DNA of 64,000 nucleotides from contig NW_022881603.1 in the NCBI RefSeq assembly GCF_003369915.1, positions 37,223,124-37,287,123 on the forward strand, given 5' to 3'. This DNA is from Drosophila miranda. Its lineage: Eukaryota; Arthropoda; Insecta; Diptera; Drosophilidae. Positions 11,776 to 22,725 of the stretch are shown here, piece after piece (position 1 is the first letter of the stretch; every line of letters begins with the position of its first letter). The translations under genes and the position numbers were made by a program. The notes under the pieces were generated by a model. The model did not search any database, was not told where the DNA came from, and saw only the letters and a list, made by a program, of their open reading frames with translations.

Positions 11776-12154
11776 TGTTCGGAGCAGAACCCAGCCGATT
11801 AGCTGCTTGCCAAATAGCACCTAATTCTTGGCCCTCAGCCGCTTATTTTGTTTGTTACTTATGTCTATGTCACTCATTTGTTTGTTAAAGCTCTGCGCTT
11901 GCTTGCCCTGCTAAACGCTCTCTGCCAGCTCGCTCTTCGCTATCTCCGCTTTGCGTCTGCCTACCGACGTCGGCCGAGCGAAGCTGCGCTTAGCGATCGG
12001 AGCGGCAATGTAAAGGGCAGGCAAGCCACACTTGCAATTTGGATGTCACGCATTAAAGAACATATCGTAATTTTATTTCTGCGCCGAGTTTTATTTAATT
12101 CGAAATAATTAGTCGGCCGATTGGGGATAAAAAACATTATCTCCACATAAAGTT
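11776..12154 (+). repeat. 5' LTR of BEL element
   Basis: 379-bp repeat from TGTTCGGAGC to CACATAAAGTT. The right end is set by the point at which the 5' copy continues into the primer-binding site while the 3' copy does not. It contains the promoter of the element; AATTAGTCGGCCG and a GGGATAAAAA stretch occur near its end. Confidence 0.92.
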
Positions 12155-12170
12155 TGGTGACCCCGACGTG
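12155..12170 (+). promoter_or_regulatory. BEL primer-binding site
   Basis: TGGTGACCCCGACGTG follows the 5' LTR without a gap. TGG at the start and the GACCCCGACGTG core are common for BEL/Pao elements. The same 16 bases reappear, reverse-complemented, at 18153-18168. Confidence 0.85.
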
Positions 12171-12521
12171 ATCTCTGAGTTGCAGTGTCAATTAATAATC
12201 ATTCGCGATCGACATTCGTTAGCCCTAGCAAATTTTCGGCGGTTAAGCACAATTCGGTGCTAAAACCCACTTACATACACCTACATACACGCATTGCTGG
12301 CTATTAATTTCTCTGTCGCGACAATTCGGTCAGTGCAGTGCGGTAGGCAGTGCAGCGAACTCACTAATACACACAAGCGGAGTACAAAGCGGAATCGGAC
12401 AGCTCGCACAGCCGCACAGCTAAAGGCATTAGCTGTAATCCCTTTGCTTTCGGTTCCCACGTTTATACGTATACAGGGTGTCTTTTTCGGTCGTGCTGAG
12501 TGACTCTTTTAAAACCTCAAC

Positions 12522-15500
12522 ATGGCAGCACCTGAGCCTACCAATGTCGCGAACGCAGCAATGCCGAGTGATGTAGATTTCTACAAGCACAAGGCCGAGT
12601 CCATCGCGCGCCAACTAAAGGCCATGGATCGCTTTCTCACCAAGGAAGAGCTTGCCGAGTTAGATGAGGCAGAACTTCAAGCTCGCTTAGAGCAAATCGA
12701 GCGAATGAATGCGGATTTCGATGCCGCTCAAACGAGCCTTGAAAGGCTGGATTTCCTGCAGTTAGCCCATGATGCCCGGCTGGACTTTTCGAATGTTTAT
12801 GTCAAGGTTAGGTCCAGGCTGTCGCGGGAGTTGATGGCTGCTCGCACGGTAAATGTTGCCAATTCAACGGCTCGGCATACTCTCGAGGGGAATTCGTCGT
12901 TGTTCGCCTATAATAGTATAGGCCGTTCTCGAATGCCCGAGTTGCAGCTTCCGCGATTCGGGGGGAACTACATGGATTGGCCAGAATTCCACTCGATGTT
13001 CTCGACAATGGTGCACAAAGACCATCGTATACCAATCATCGAAAAATTCCAATATCTTCGTGGATGTCTAGATGGTGCTGCGCTGGATACGATTCATTCC
13101 TTGGAACTTTCTGAGGAGAATTACGACAAGGCGTTGACTTTGCTAATGTTGCGATTCGATAATAAACTGTTACATTTTCAGGCACACGTCAAGGCTATTT
13201 TCGGGCTGCAAGGGGTGGAGAAGGGCTCAGCTATCGGATTGCGCGCGCTCGGCGACAAAATCAATTCGCACTTGCGTGCACTTCAGACCTTGGCGACCCC
13301 GCAGGAGATTTCGGATGGGTTGCTGATCTTCATCATAGGCACGAAATTGGACCACAAGACCAAGGAGAAATGGGAAGAGAACTTGCCGACGTCAGGATTG
13401 CCTCGGTGGTCAAGCATGGCCTCATTCTTGGAAGCAAGATGTCGGATGCTGGAAAATTTGGGATCGGCTATGGTAACAATTCCTAGCCAGCAGGTGGGAG
13501 AAAGTAAACCTAGCACCCTAATCACCTCCATTAACGATCATAATAGCTCAACATGCAAGTATTGCAAATCCTCCGATCACTACATATCCCGATGCCAGGC
13601 ATTTATAGATCTCCCTGTTTTTTCTCGATACAAGGAGGTGAAGAAGCGCCATTTATGTCTAAACTGCCTCAACAAAGGCCATTCATTGCAACGCTGCAAG
13701 TCAGGGGCATGTAGAAATTGCCAAGCCAAGCATCACACACTGCTCCACATGCAGTCGGGCTCTGACGCTGAGTTGCCGTCGCCGAGCACGGAATCGACCC
13801 AGCATGATCCTGCAAGTGCCCTAGTAGCAAGCAAATATATTAGCCCTCCCCCCTCGAGTCAAAAATCTCTGCCTAGCCAAAACGTGCTGCTAGCTACTGC
13901 AATCGTATATGTCAGGGGCCGTTTTGGATCGCTTATTCCATGTCGTGCCATTTTAGATTCCGCTTCTCAGGTTAACTTTATAACATCGAGACTCGCCAAT
14001 CAGCTGCAGTTAGATCCTCACCCGTCTCACGTTAAAATCGCCGGTATTGGAGAGTCAATTCTACCATCCAGCAAGGCTGTGGACATCGTCCTGCAATCTC
14101 AAGACGAAAGCTATCGCGGTTTCCTCTCTGCAATTATCACTGCCTCAATCACAGGAATGCAGCCTAACTTCGGCCTAGACGCAAAGGATTGGCCAATGCC
14201 AAATAACCTAAAACTAGCTGATCCTAATTTCGCCAAGCCCCAGCGTGTCGATCTGTTGATAGGTGCTGGTTTGTTTTTCGAATTAATGTGCGTTGGACAG
14301 ATTCGACTGTCAGACCAATTGCCAACATTGCAGAAGACGAAACTTGGCTGGATAGTGTCAGGAAGTATTAAAAACTCTGAGAAAGCCCGTGCGGCGCTAG
14401 CAGCCGTTGAAGATCCCCCTGTCATCTCCGCTTGCGAGACTAATTTGTGCGATATTGTAAGGCGGTTTTGGGAAGTCGATGGAGATTATTCGCCCTCATC
14501 AATTTCGGAGGAAGATGTTCATTGCGAACAGCATTTCGTCACAAACTGCATTCGCCTAGAGTCCGGAGCTTACTCCGTGCGTTTGCCAACCAAATTCAGT
14601 CTAGAGGAATTAGGAGAATCGTATCAGCAGGCGCTACGTAGATTTCTCAATTTGGAGAGGAAGCTAGCAAAAAATGCACAGCTTAAGGCAAAATATATGG
14701 AGTTTCTTCAGGAGTATCGTGATTTAGGACACATGTCGCCAGCTTCGCGGCAGTCAGACCTCCCGCAGTACTTCTTGCCTCACCATTGCGTCCACAAGCA
14801 GGATAGTACAACCACCAAATTACGCGTAGTGTTCGATGGATCTGCCAAAACAGCGTCTGGAGTATCACTGAATGATGCGCTTATGGCTGGACCCACCATC
14901 CAACCTAAAATTCTGATAACTCTGCTTCGTTTCCGCTTTTTTAAAGTCGCCTTGTGTGGCGATATCTGCAAAATGTACCGCTGTGTACGCGTTTCCCATC
15001 CCGATACGCACGTGCAGTGCATCCTATGGCGCAATGACCCGAAGGAGGAGATTCAGGTGTTCAAGTTGGAGACTGTTACTTACGGAACCAAACCTGCCGC
15101 TTTCTTAGCCATTCGTGCTATGCATCAATTGGCAAATGATGAAGAGTTGCGTTTTCCGCTTGGCGCTGATGTTGTTCGAAGAGATTTCTATGTCGATGAT
15201 CTCATATCTGGAGGGGACAGCATTGATTCTGTCATCAAAATTCGTCAGCAGGTAAAGGAGCTACTTTCGAAAGGATGTTTTCCCATACGTAAATGGTGTT
15301 CCAATGAACCCGCTGCTTTGGAAGGCGTATCGGAAGCGGATCGCGAAAAGTTCCTTACCTTTCATGACGGGACTGAAGTAACCAAGGCGCTTGGTCTAGT
15401 TTGGGATCCCACCACGGACAATCTTCTGTTTAGCTTCGCTCACGTCGGAACCGCTGCAGGCCCAATATCGAAGCGTTCGGTCCTGTCTACACTAGCTAGG

Positions 15501-17822
15501 TTCTACGATCCTCTAGGGCTCATCTCTCCCATCATCACAAAAGCTAAAATATTTATGCAGTCGCTATGGAACGAAAGCCTAAAATTGAATTGGGACGAAA
15601 GCCTGCCCCAGGATCTACATACGACTTGGATTGAGCTGACTTCGCAGTTGTCGATGGTTAAAAACTTTAAGTTTCCACGTTACGTGCTTCGGCAGCAAGC
15701 CAGATTAGAAATGCACGCGTTTTGTGATGCGAGCCAAGCAGCATATGGCGCCTGTGTATACATGCGTTCGGAAGCTCTTGGCATTGTGCAAAGTCATCTC
15801 TTATGCTCTAAATCCAGAGTCGCGCCCTTGAAAAGTATGACTATCCCCAAGCTTGAGCTGTCCGCTGCCCTCGTATTAGCCGAACTAGTGTCCACCATAG
15901 TTAAGGGATTATCAGCTCCATGCCAAATACATTGCTGGTCGGATTCGTCCATAGCCCTTGCCTGGATTCGAGAATCACCATTGAATTTTAATATATTTGT
16001 TTCTAATCGAGTTCAGCGGATTCAGGAGCTCACCGCTGGAATGACTTGGCATCACGTGCCCACAAAGTTGAATCCTGCCGACATCATATCACGTGGAGCC
16101 ACGCCCGCTGAACTAATGGATAGCAGCCTTTGGATCTCTGGACCACCATTCTTGCGTCTTGAGAGCTCAGAGTGGCCTGCAGGCTTGCAATTGCCGACCG
16201 ATGTACCAGAACGTCGTCATGCAGCATTGGTTGTTTCAAACGAAAGGGATGTATCGTACGATTGCAAATTTCAAAACTCATTCGGATCCATGCAGCGCGT
16301 CTTTGCTTACATATATCGATTCTACATTCTCAAGGACAAAGGCATAGCGCGGTCGAAGGGTCAACTTACCGTAATCGACATCAAAAATGGTACGCATTTG
16401 CTCATAAGGGCAATACAGCAGCAACAATTTTCGGAAGAGATAAGGGCCCTCGCCAGCAAACAGGCCCTACCCCCAAAAAGCACGATGGCCTCACTGAATC
16501 CATTTCTGGATAGCTTTGGATTGCTGCGTGTTGGAGGCCGCCTCCAAAATGCCGAATTGGACTACGACGCGAAGCACCCGATCCTGCTTCCTAAGGGACA
16601 TCCTGTCACTGTCTCTATTATTATCTTCTTTCACGAAAGGTTTCTCCACGCAGGAGCTCAAGGATTGCTCGGACTGCTTCGGCAAAAATTCTGGCCTATT
16701 GGCGGACGCAAATATGTTGCGGGAATCATTCGCAAATGTGTTAGATGCTTTCGTTTGAAGCCAGTGCTGAGGGAACATATCATGGGAAACTTGCCTGCGG
16801 ATCGCGTAAGGACTAATCCAGCATTCCACACAACGGGCGTTGATTTTTGCGGACCCTTTTATCACAAGTCGGAAGTCAGAAGCAGGCCTCCTATCAAATG
16901 TTACATCGCTGTCTTCGTATGCTTTAGCACCAAAGCAACTCATTTGGAAGTCGTTCGGGATCTATCTACAGAATCCTTTCTGGCAGCTTTAAGGCGTTTT
17001 ATAAGTCTACGTCCCAAACCTCGAATCATCTGGTCAGACAACGCTACAAATTTTGTAGGAGCAAAAAATGAGCTTTTGGAGCTTCGGCAAATGTTCCTCA
17101 GCGATCCTCATACGTCGGCTGTGTCACATCTCTGCGTTTCTAGTGGAATCGACTGGAAATTCATCCCCCCTCGCTCACCTCATTTTGGGGGTTTGTGGGA
17201 GGCGGCTGTTAAAGCAGCTAAATATCATTTTCATCGCATCGTCGGGACCTACATTTTTACTCTTGATGAAATTCAGACCTTGGCTTGTGAAATCTCTGCT
17301 TTGTTAAATTCCCGTCCGCTTTATGCAATTACAGAAAGTCCCGATGATCTAGATGTGCTCACGCCAAACCACTTTCTCAATGGAGCCCCGAAAGCTGCAT
17401 TCGACGAGCCAGATGTGGCGCATCTCCGGGTCAACCTACTTAGTCGATGGCAGCGGCTGTGTCAAATGAAGCAGGCGTTTTGGAGAAAATGGAGCACGGC
17501 GTATCTTTCGATTCTTCAGGAGCGGAGCAAGTGGCGGTCATCGTCTCCAAACATCAAGCTAGGAGCGCTCGTCATGATCAAGGAGGAAACGCTGCCACCA
17601 TTAAGGTGGCCGCTTGGCCGCATTGAGAGCGTCATCCCAGGAAAAGATGGAACCATCAGAGTAGCCGTCATCCGCACTCAAAAAGGCCTTTTCAAGAGGG
17701 CCGTTGGAAAAATAGCGGTTCTGCCCCTTCAGGATGGATCTGTTGAAAGCCTTTGCCTTCCAACGGGGGTGAATGTTCGGAGCAGAACCCAGCCGATTAG
17801 CTGCTTGCCAAATAGCACCTAA
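12522..17822 (+). CDS. pol: BEL/Pao gag-pol polyprotein (1766 residues, intact)
   Basis: A single open frame from ATG 12522 (about 350 bp after the primer site) to TAA 17820-17822, which lies inside the 3' LTR. Domains in order: gag-like N-terminus; three zinc knuckles around residues 345-410 (CKYCKSSDHYISRC, CLNCLNKGHSLQRC, CRNCQAKHHTLLHM); aspartic protease with ILDSAS near 476; reverse transcriptase with YVDDL near 890; RNase H with AFCDASQAAYGA near 1066; integrase with an HH-CC zinc finger from about 1370 and D, D, E in DFCGP (about 1440), SDNATNF (about 1505) and GGLWEA (about 1556). No frameshift or stop is visible, so this element could be active as a protein source. Confidence 0.93.
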   Translation: MAAPEPTNVANAAMPSDVDFYKHKAESIARQLKAMDRFLTKEELAELDEAELQARLEQIERMNADFDAAQTSLERLDFLQLAHDARLDFSNVYVKVRSRLSRELMAARTVNVANSTARHTLEGNSSLFAYNSIGRSRMPELQLPRFGGNYMDWPEFHSMFSTMVHKDHRIPIIEKFQYLRGCLDGAALDTIHSLELSEENYDKALTLLMLRFDNKLLHFQAHVKAIFGLQGVEKGSAIGLRALGDKINSHLRALQTLATPQEISDGLLIFIIGTKLDHKTKEKWEENLPTSGLPRWSSMASFLEARCRMLENLGSAMVTIPSQQVGESKPSTLITSINDHNSSTCKYCKSSDHYISRCQAFIDLPVFSRYKEVKKRHLCLNCLNKGHSLQRCKSGACRNCQAKHHTLLHMQSGSDAELPSPSTESTQHDPASALVASKYISPPPSSQKSLPSQNVLLATAIVYVRGRFGSLIPCRAILDSASQVNFITSRLANQLQLDPHPSHVKIAGIGESILPSSKAVDIVLQSQDESYRGFLSAIITASITGMQPNFGLDAKDWPMPNNLKLADPNFAKPQRVDLLIGAGLFFELMCVGQIRLSDQLPTLQKTKLGWIVSGSIKNSEKARAALAAVEDPPVISACETNLCDIVRRFWEVDGDYSPSSISEEDVHCEQHFVTNCIRLESGAYSVRLPTKFSLEELGESYQQALRRFLNLERKLAKNAQLKAKYMEFLQEYRDLGHMSPASRQSDLPQYFLPHHCVHKQDSTTTKLRVVFDGSAKTASGVSLNDALMAGPTIQPKILITLLRFRFFKVALCGDICKMYRCVRVSHPDTHVQCILWRNDPKEEIQVFKLETVTYGTKPAAFLAIRAMHQLANDEELRFPLGADVVRRDFYVDDLISGGDSIDSVIKIRQQVKELLSKGCFPIRKWCSNEPAALEGVSEADREKFLTFHDGTEVTKALGLVWDPTTDNLLFSFAHVGTAAGPISKRSVLSTLARFYDPLGLISPIITKAKIFMQSLWNESLKLNWDESLPQDLHTTWIELTSQLSMVKNFKFPRYVLRQQARLEMHAFCDASQAAYGACVYMRSEALGIVQSHLLCSKSRVAPLKSMTIPKLELSAALVLAELVSTIVKGLSAPCQIHCWSDSSIALAWIRESPLNFNIFVSNRVQRIQELTAGMTWHHVPTKLNPADIISRGATPAELMDSSLWISGPPFLRLESSEWPAGLQLPTDVPERRHAALVVSNERDVSYDCKFQNSFGSMQRVFAYIYRFYILKDKGIARSKGQLTVIDIKNGTHLLIRAIQQQQFSEEIRALASKQALPPKSTMASLNPFLDSFGLLRVGGRLQNAELDYDAKHPILLPKGHPVTVSIIIFFHERFLHAGAQGLLGLLRQKFWPIGGRKYVAGIIRKCVRCFRLKPVLREHIMGNLPADRVRTNPAFHTTGVDFCGPFYHKSEVRSRPPIKCYIAVFVCFSTKATHLEVVRDLSTESFLAALRRFISLRPKPRIIWSDNATNFVGAKNELLELRQMFLSDPHTSAVSHLCVSSGIDWKFIPPRSPHFGGLWEAAVKAAKYHFHRIVGTYIFTLDEIQTLACEISALLNSRPLYAITESPDDLDVLTPNHFLNGAPKAAFDEPDVAHLRVNLLSRWQRLCQMKQAFWRKWSTAYLSILQERSKWRSSSPNIKLGALVMIKEETLPPLRWPLGRIESVIPGKDGTIRVAVIRTQKGLFKRAVGKIAVLPLQDGSVESLCLPTGVNVRSRTQPISCLPNST

Positions 17823-18152
17823 TTCTTGGCCCTCAGCCGCTTATTTTGTTTGTTACTTATGTCTATGTCACTCATTTGTTTGTTAAAGCTCTGCGCTTGC
17901 TTGCCCTGCTAAACGCTCTCTGCCAGCTCGCTCTTCGCTATCTCCGCTTTGCGTCTGCCTACCGACGTCGGCCGAGCGAAGCTGCGCTTAGCGATCGGAG
18001 CGGCAATGTAAAGGGCAGGCAAGCCACACTTGCAATTTGGATGTCACGCATTAAAGAACATATCGTAATTTTATTTCTGCGCCGAGTTTTATTTAATTCG
18101 AAATAATTAGTCGGCCGATTGGGGATAAAAAACATTATCTCCACATAAAGTT
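17774..18152 (+). repeat. 3' LTR of BEL element
   Basis: 379 bp matching 11776-12154. It follows a purine-rich CGGGGGTGAA tract that is a candidate polypurine tract. It is not followed by host DNA but by a reversed primer-binding site. Confidence 0.92.
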
Positions 18153-18168
18153 CACGTCGGGGTCACCA
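18153..18168 (-). repeat. Reverse complement of the BEL primer-binding site
   Basis: CACGTCGGGGTCACCA is exactly the reverse complement of 12155-12170 and stops where that site stops. It links the 3' LTR to the inverted third LTR, so together they form one LTR-plus-PBS block in reverse orientation. Confidence 0.9.
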
Positions 18169-18547
18169 AACTTTATGTGGAGATAATGTTTTTTATCCCC
18201 AATCGGCCGACTAATTATTTCGAATTAAATAAAACTCGGCGCAGAAATAAAATTACGATATGTTCTTTAATGCGTGACATCCAAATTGCAAGTGTGGCTT
18301 GCCTGCCCTTTACATTGCCGCTCCGATCGCTAAGCGCAGCTTCGCTCGGCCGACGTCGGTAGGCAGACGCAAAGCGGAGATAGCGAAGAGCGAGCTGGCA
18401 GAGAGCGTTTAGCAGGGCAAGCAAGCGCAGAGCTTTAACAAACAAATGAGTGACATAGACATAAGTAACAAACAAAATAAGCGGCTGAGGGCCAAGAATT
18501 AGGTGCTATTTGGCAAGCAGCTAATCGGCTGGGTTCTGCTCCGAACA
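18169..18547 (-). repeat. Third, inverted LTR of the BEL element
   Basis: 379 bp, the reverse complement of the other two LTRs, ending CCGAACA against the right-hand CCTAC duplication. With 17774-18152 it forms an inverted repeat with 379-bp arms and a 16-bp centre. Its promoter would read leftward into the element as antisense. Confidence 0.92.
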
Positions 18548-20150
18548 CCTACAGCAGGCCCAAAGCCCAAGGCAGCGGATTTGGTCGTTGGACCTTCTGC
18601 AAATGGGGTTGTTCATTTGCCAAATGTGAGGACGCAACCATTCTAAAAGCCGGCCGTGAGTAAGCCCACCTTAAAAATACCAGCAGTGAAACCAAAGCCC
18701 ATTCAAGAAGGCGGCGGAGGGGGAGCTGCGGGAAAATTTAAGTCGACCGCAGTAGCAAAAGGGCCGGCAATAAAAAACAAGCTTGCCAGCCAATTGTCGA
18801 CCAGAATGAAGGCCAAGAGCAAAGTCAGCGCTGGAAGAGAAGATAAGTTTCCCTGCTCTGGCCACATTCACGCAGTGCAAGACGAACAATTGCAGTCAAG
18901 AAATGATAGAAGCCTTGGGTGAGATTTCAAATCTGAGTCCAGTGGGTCCAATGAGCAGCCACCGAGATTCGAAAGCGAAGCGGAAATTTGACTTTTCTAG
19001 GTACTCTTTGATAAAACCGGCAGCTGAAGAGAGTTTGATCTTGGATCCATATCTGGCTAAGGGTAAGTACAACAGGAATAAAATGGAGTAAAATGTAATA
19101 TTATTGGTTTCCAGATCCAGATGATAAAGAACAAGAAAATTCTACTCTGAAGGCAGCTGCGGAGCAAACCCCTCCTCGCAGGATTTCCGATGAGAAGCCC
19201 AACTACTTAAGTCCATATGTGAGCGTCTCGCGCGGTAAAGTCAACTCTCGCTGTGATCGTGAGAAGCGAAACAGCATGTATTTGCCCGGTGAGGAGTATC
19301 CTGTTGCCAATCGGCGGGCCCTCGAGTCGGTGCTCTACTTTCGCATACAGCTGGAGAATGAGATTCGACGACTGCGAGATATCTGCAGCGAGTGGGAAGC
19401 CTATAGCAGGGAGAATGAGGCGCATCTGGTTGAGACGGGCGGCATAGATATGATCAATGTGGCCATTGGACAGACAAATTTGCTCTCTACCAAGAAATTG
19501 ATGCAGTTCAGCGGTCTGATTGACCGTTGCGGGGCGTGAGCTACGGGCAAGAACCATCGACCCTACGATGGCAGCGAGGAGACGAAACCCGTCCAGGCAG
19601 AGGATCTGGAAGGGTGGTGGGACATGCTGCGACTCCAGAGTGAGAATGTTGACAAGCGCTTTGATAACTTGAAGCGATGGAAAAAGAACAATTGGCAGGA
19701 CCCCGATGCAGTTGAGGAATCGAAAATACCAGCCAAGCCTGTGGCCAAACCAAAGTCTAAGCTGGGCAACAATTTAAACGCTAAGCCCAAGGTCAAGGCC
19801 AGCAGTAACTTGATGCAATTACTCCGCAAGGCCCATGCTGAAATGAAAAAGGCTAAGGCGGATGTGGTATCAGCGGACGATGCCTCGCAAACTCCATCTC
19901 GCAGCAGCACTCAGCGTGTGATCGTAGTACGCGACCGTCGGTCCTTCTCTCCTGCTCGCACCGTCCTGCGCATGTCTGTAGGCGAGAGCCGTTCTTCCAA
20001 TGGTGGCAACCCTCTGCTCAAGTCTGCTATATTGGCCGCAGCCGAACAAAACGCTCTTAATCATACCCCCCCTCCCAATAAGGGACGCCAGTCGATTCTG
20101 AAAAAACCAGGGACCAGCAAGCGTGAAAGTCGTGGAGTTAGATCTCTGTT

Positions 20151-20506
20151 AGATCTCACTATAAAACGTATATCTCAGAATTTCGCCCCACACCCTTCCG
20201 CCCCCACAAAGGACGAAAATCTGTTGCATCCACAATATTGCACATTCGAGAAAACTAAAAACGCAGAATCATAGATAATGACCATATCTATCAAATTGCT
20301 GAATCAAGATCAGATTGGATCATTTTTGTAGCCAAAAGCAAGAAATCAATTTGCAGTGGCTACGCAGCGCCCGACGTCACGCTCAGACTGATTTTCTGTC
20401 ATTCTATTAGCGGCGTCTGCCGGAGGAGAGCCATATTGACTTAGTATCGGGTATAAATGTAGAGTTGCGGTGTCCGCAGCAACTCACAACGTTCCCCCTC
20501 GTTTTT
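20151..20506 (+). mobile_element. DINE-1 3' remnant, unit 2
   Basis: Same fusion to the mars-like gene and same terminal hairpin and end sequence as in unit 1. The 5' half and GTCY microsatellite are missing. Confidence 0.8.
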
Positions 20507-20648
20507 GTGTTGTTTTATCAGCCTTGAATGCACCACACTCACACACGCGCACAGCATACATACATATGTATGAGGGTTTCTATCGTATTTTCCAGCTCTG
20601 TTGAGATTAAAATAGTGCTCTTATTACTTTGATTTCCATTTTATTATA

Positions 20649-21055
20649 CAGTCAAGGAAAAAAGTCAACATACAGCACCGATTTTTCAATATTTCGGGTT
20701 TTCGCAATGAAAATTAAAAAAGTTGGTATGCCATTATTTAGGACACTTAAAGTTATTATTATTTCAGAAAAAAAAACTTAAACAAAAATTATGTATACTT
20801 AAGTTACAACGAAAAAACATAAAATGTTCACGGAAAAAAGTGTACATACAGCCTCTATGCTTTTGTATTATAGTCTCAAAGTAATCTTAATATTAATACT
20901 TTTTATACTTTTAATATTTGGTTGGTCCACCATTGGCATCTATTACAGCCTGTAGTCGTCGGGGCATCGATGCCACCAAATTTTCGGTTGTTGTGGGCGG
21001 AACTTCGGCCCAAGCTCGAATGAGGGCGGTTTTGAGGCTTTCCCGACTGCTGATG
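20649..21055. mobile_element. Tc1-type transposon remnant, unit 2
   Basis: 407 bp from the CAGTCAAGG terminus to CTGCTGATG, with the same host junction (AACCTTGG) as unit 1. Preceded by TA and the shared host spacer 20507-20648. Confidence 0.85.
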
Positions 21056-22725
21056 AACCTTGGCGTTTCAAACCGATTGAATGTACATATGTGGTTTTAA
21101 CAGGAATTTAATTTTACAAAGTAGGGCGTGTGTTCTTGCTGCTGGCAATGCTCTTGCCGTGACGTTTTTTTTTTAGTTTTTTTAACCCCAATAAACACAC
21201 GCACACACTTGTATTTATTCGGCGAATTTCGTGGGGTGTCTACTGCATTTATTAATACATATTCCAGGCTCTGTCGCAGCTGTCTAAAGACGTATTTTCT
21301 CGACACTTGACACACACTTGATATAGTTGAATGCTTGTTTTTGCTTACTTTTATTATTCACTTTTATTTTCATACGTGCAATGGTAAACAGACACTCAGA
21401 AATATACCGAAACTACGTCACAAATTTCAAAATATGCCGAAAATATACTGACGTATTATTTGTATTCAAGCTGAATCAAATTGCTTTCGGTTGAATACTA
21501 GCTAGCAACGACTATCAGCACTGGACACATATTTTTAACCGATAATCTAATCAATTTTATATAAAAGTGGCTAATTTTAAGTACCATCTTTATTGGCATT
21601 GTTTATAAAATAAGGTTTCAATAAAAAATGTCAACAATTTCCACTAAGTTTATTTCTTTACATGGTAACTACCCATTTGCTACATATTAAAATCATTTTT
21701 ATAAAGGGGAATATGTGTACTTTTCAAAATTGTTGGCCCGTTCTTTTCCATATAAGCCCCATGGAAGCGCCAGTGTGAAAAACCCCCGTTATGCATATTT
21801 TTACATTCCTTTTTTTTATATTTTTGAAAACATTGAGATTTTGATAGCAGGTGATCAAGATTTCGATGATTTCCCGCATTAATAATCGATGTGGCTCTAA
21901 ATTGCATTTTTACACGACTTCTACATTGGGGCATTGGCCAAGAGGGTGAGTGCATAACCTTAATATACTGGAAAATACTATGGAAAGTATTTTTATATTT
22001 TGCAAGGTGTGTGAGCCAGACATTGTGGCAAGAAAATTAGTGTACTAAGTGACTTGGCGATAAAATATACGGTCTGAAATATGCCACATATACCCACTTA
22101 AGACCCCTCTATTTAAACAGTCATTGTAGATATCTCCTATCCCTTCTTTTACTCACAAAAAAAAAAACCCACTATATCCACGATTTTCACTAAGTTCGGT
22201 GCAATATTAAAATACCCCTTTGGCATACAATGGGCTAATCGTTCTGTGATTTGATATTATTAGCTTGCTAGGACTTTATAGCTGAACATGAAGTTTATCC
22301 GATTGATAGATTATTTTTCTAAAATAGTAGCCAACTTTTGCTAGTCATTCTTATTGGATTTGCTTAGAATTTTCACGAGTTTTCAAAGTGAAAATTTTGA
22401 AAAATATACCGCTAAAAATTATTGTGTAAAAAAAGCACTACCTTTAAAAAAACTGCATACAAAATACCAGATTAAATTGTTAAACAAATTCCAAGTCCCC
22501 AATCTATCAAAAAAAGTTTCCTTGCCAGGTAAAAAAGAGGTGAATATTATTATTATTAGTATTATTTTCCGCGGTCTAACTCGAGTTGTTATCCAGTTTA
22601 AATAAAGGGGCTTAAGTGGGCTAAGTTCGTTTTTTCATCGGTATGGCACGCTGAAAAGGCGCCATTCTTAAGAAGCGTCCCTCCATTTTTTTTAAACTCC
22701 TAAATAATTACAGCTCGACGTCATA
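21056..22725 (+). other. 5' flank of mars-like copy 3 (unit 3), empty gypsy A site
   Basis: Host flank nearly identical to 9380-11044, with an uninterrupted TTTATTAATACATATT target near 21248 and the same TATA-like, donor-like and acceptor-like signals. No gene is supported. Confidence 0.55.

Larger units (their letters stand above)
11776..18547 (+). mobile_element. BEL/Pao LTR retrotransposon with an extra inverted LTR
   Basis: Structure left to right: LTR (379 bp), primer-binding site, a single polyprotein ORF, LTR (379 bp), 16 bp equal to the reverse complement of the primer-binding site, then a third LTR (379 bp) in inverted orientation. One 5-bp duplication flanks the whole block. Both outer ends are therefore the U3 end (TGTTCGGAGC). 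The three LTRs look identical by eye, and a 261-bp ORF inside them translates identically in all three, so the insertion is young. See findings for interpretation. Confidence 0.92.
11045..20145 (+). pseudogene. mars: mars-like gene copy 2, split by a BEL element
   Basis: Exon 1 starts at ATG 11045 and is interrupted at 11775 by the BEL insertion, resuming at 18548 with a duplicated CCTAC. Codon 41 is TAA (11165-11167) where copies 1 and 6 have CAA. A second TAA is at 18644-18646, shared only with copy 5. A 101-bp deletion after the GTCAGC at about 18828 shifts the frame and is shared with copies 3 and 4. The intron is 19063-19114. The GKAP-domain TGA is at 19537-19539. The end is fused to DINE-1, like copies 1, 3 and 4. 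It cannot encode a full protein. Confidence 0.75.

Noticed and set aside
11342..11824. mars-like ORF with a novel C-terminus TVRSRTQPISCLPNST
   Set aside because: The tail is simply BEL LTR sequence read in frame, and the same residues end the BEL polyprotein.
11848..12108. 86-residue ORF in the BEL LTRs (three identical copies)
   Set aside because: It is identical only because the LTRs are identical, and it is on the sense strand of the LTR with no domain or context for a gene.
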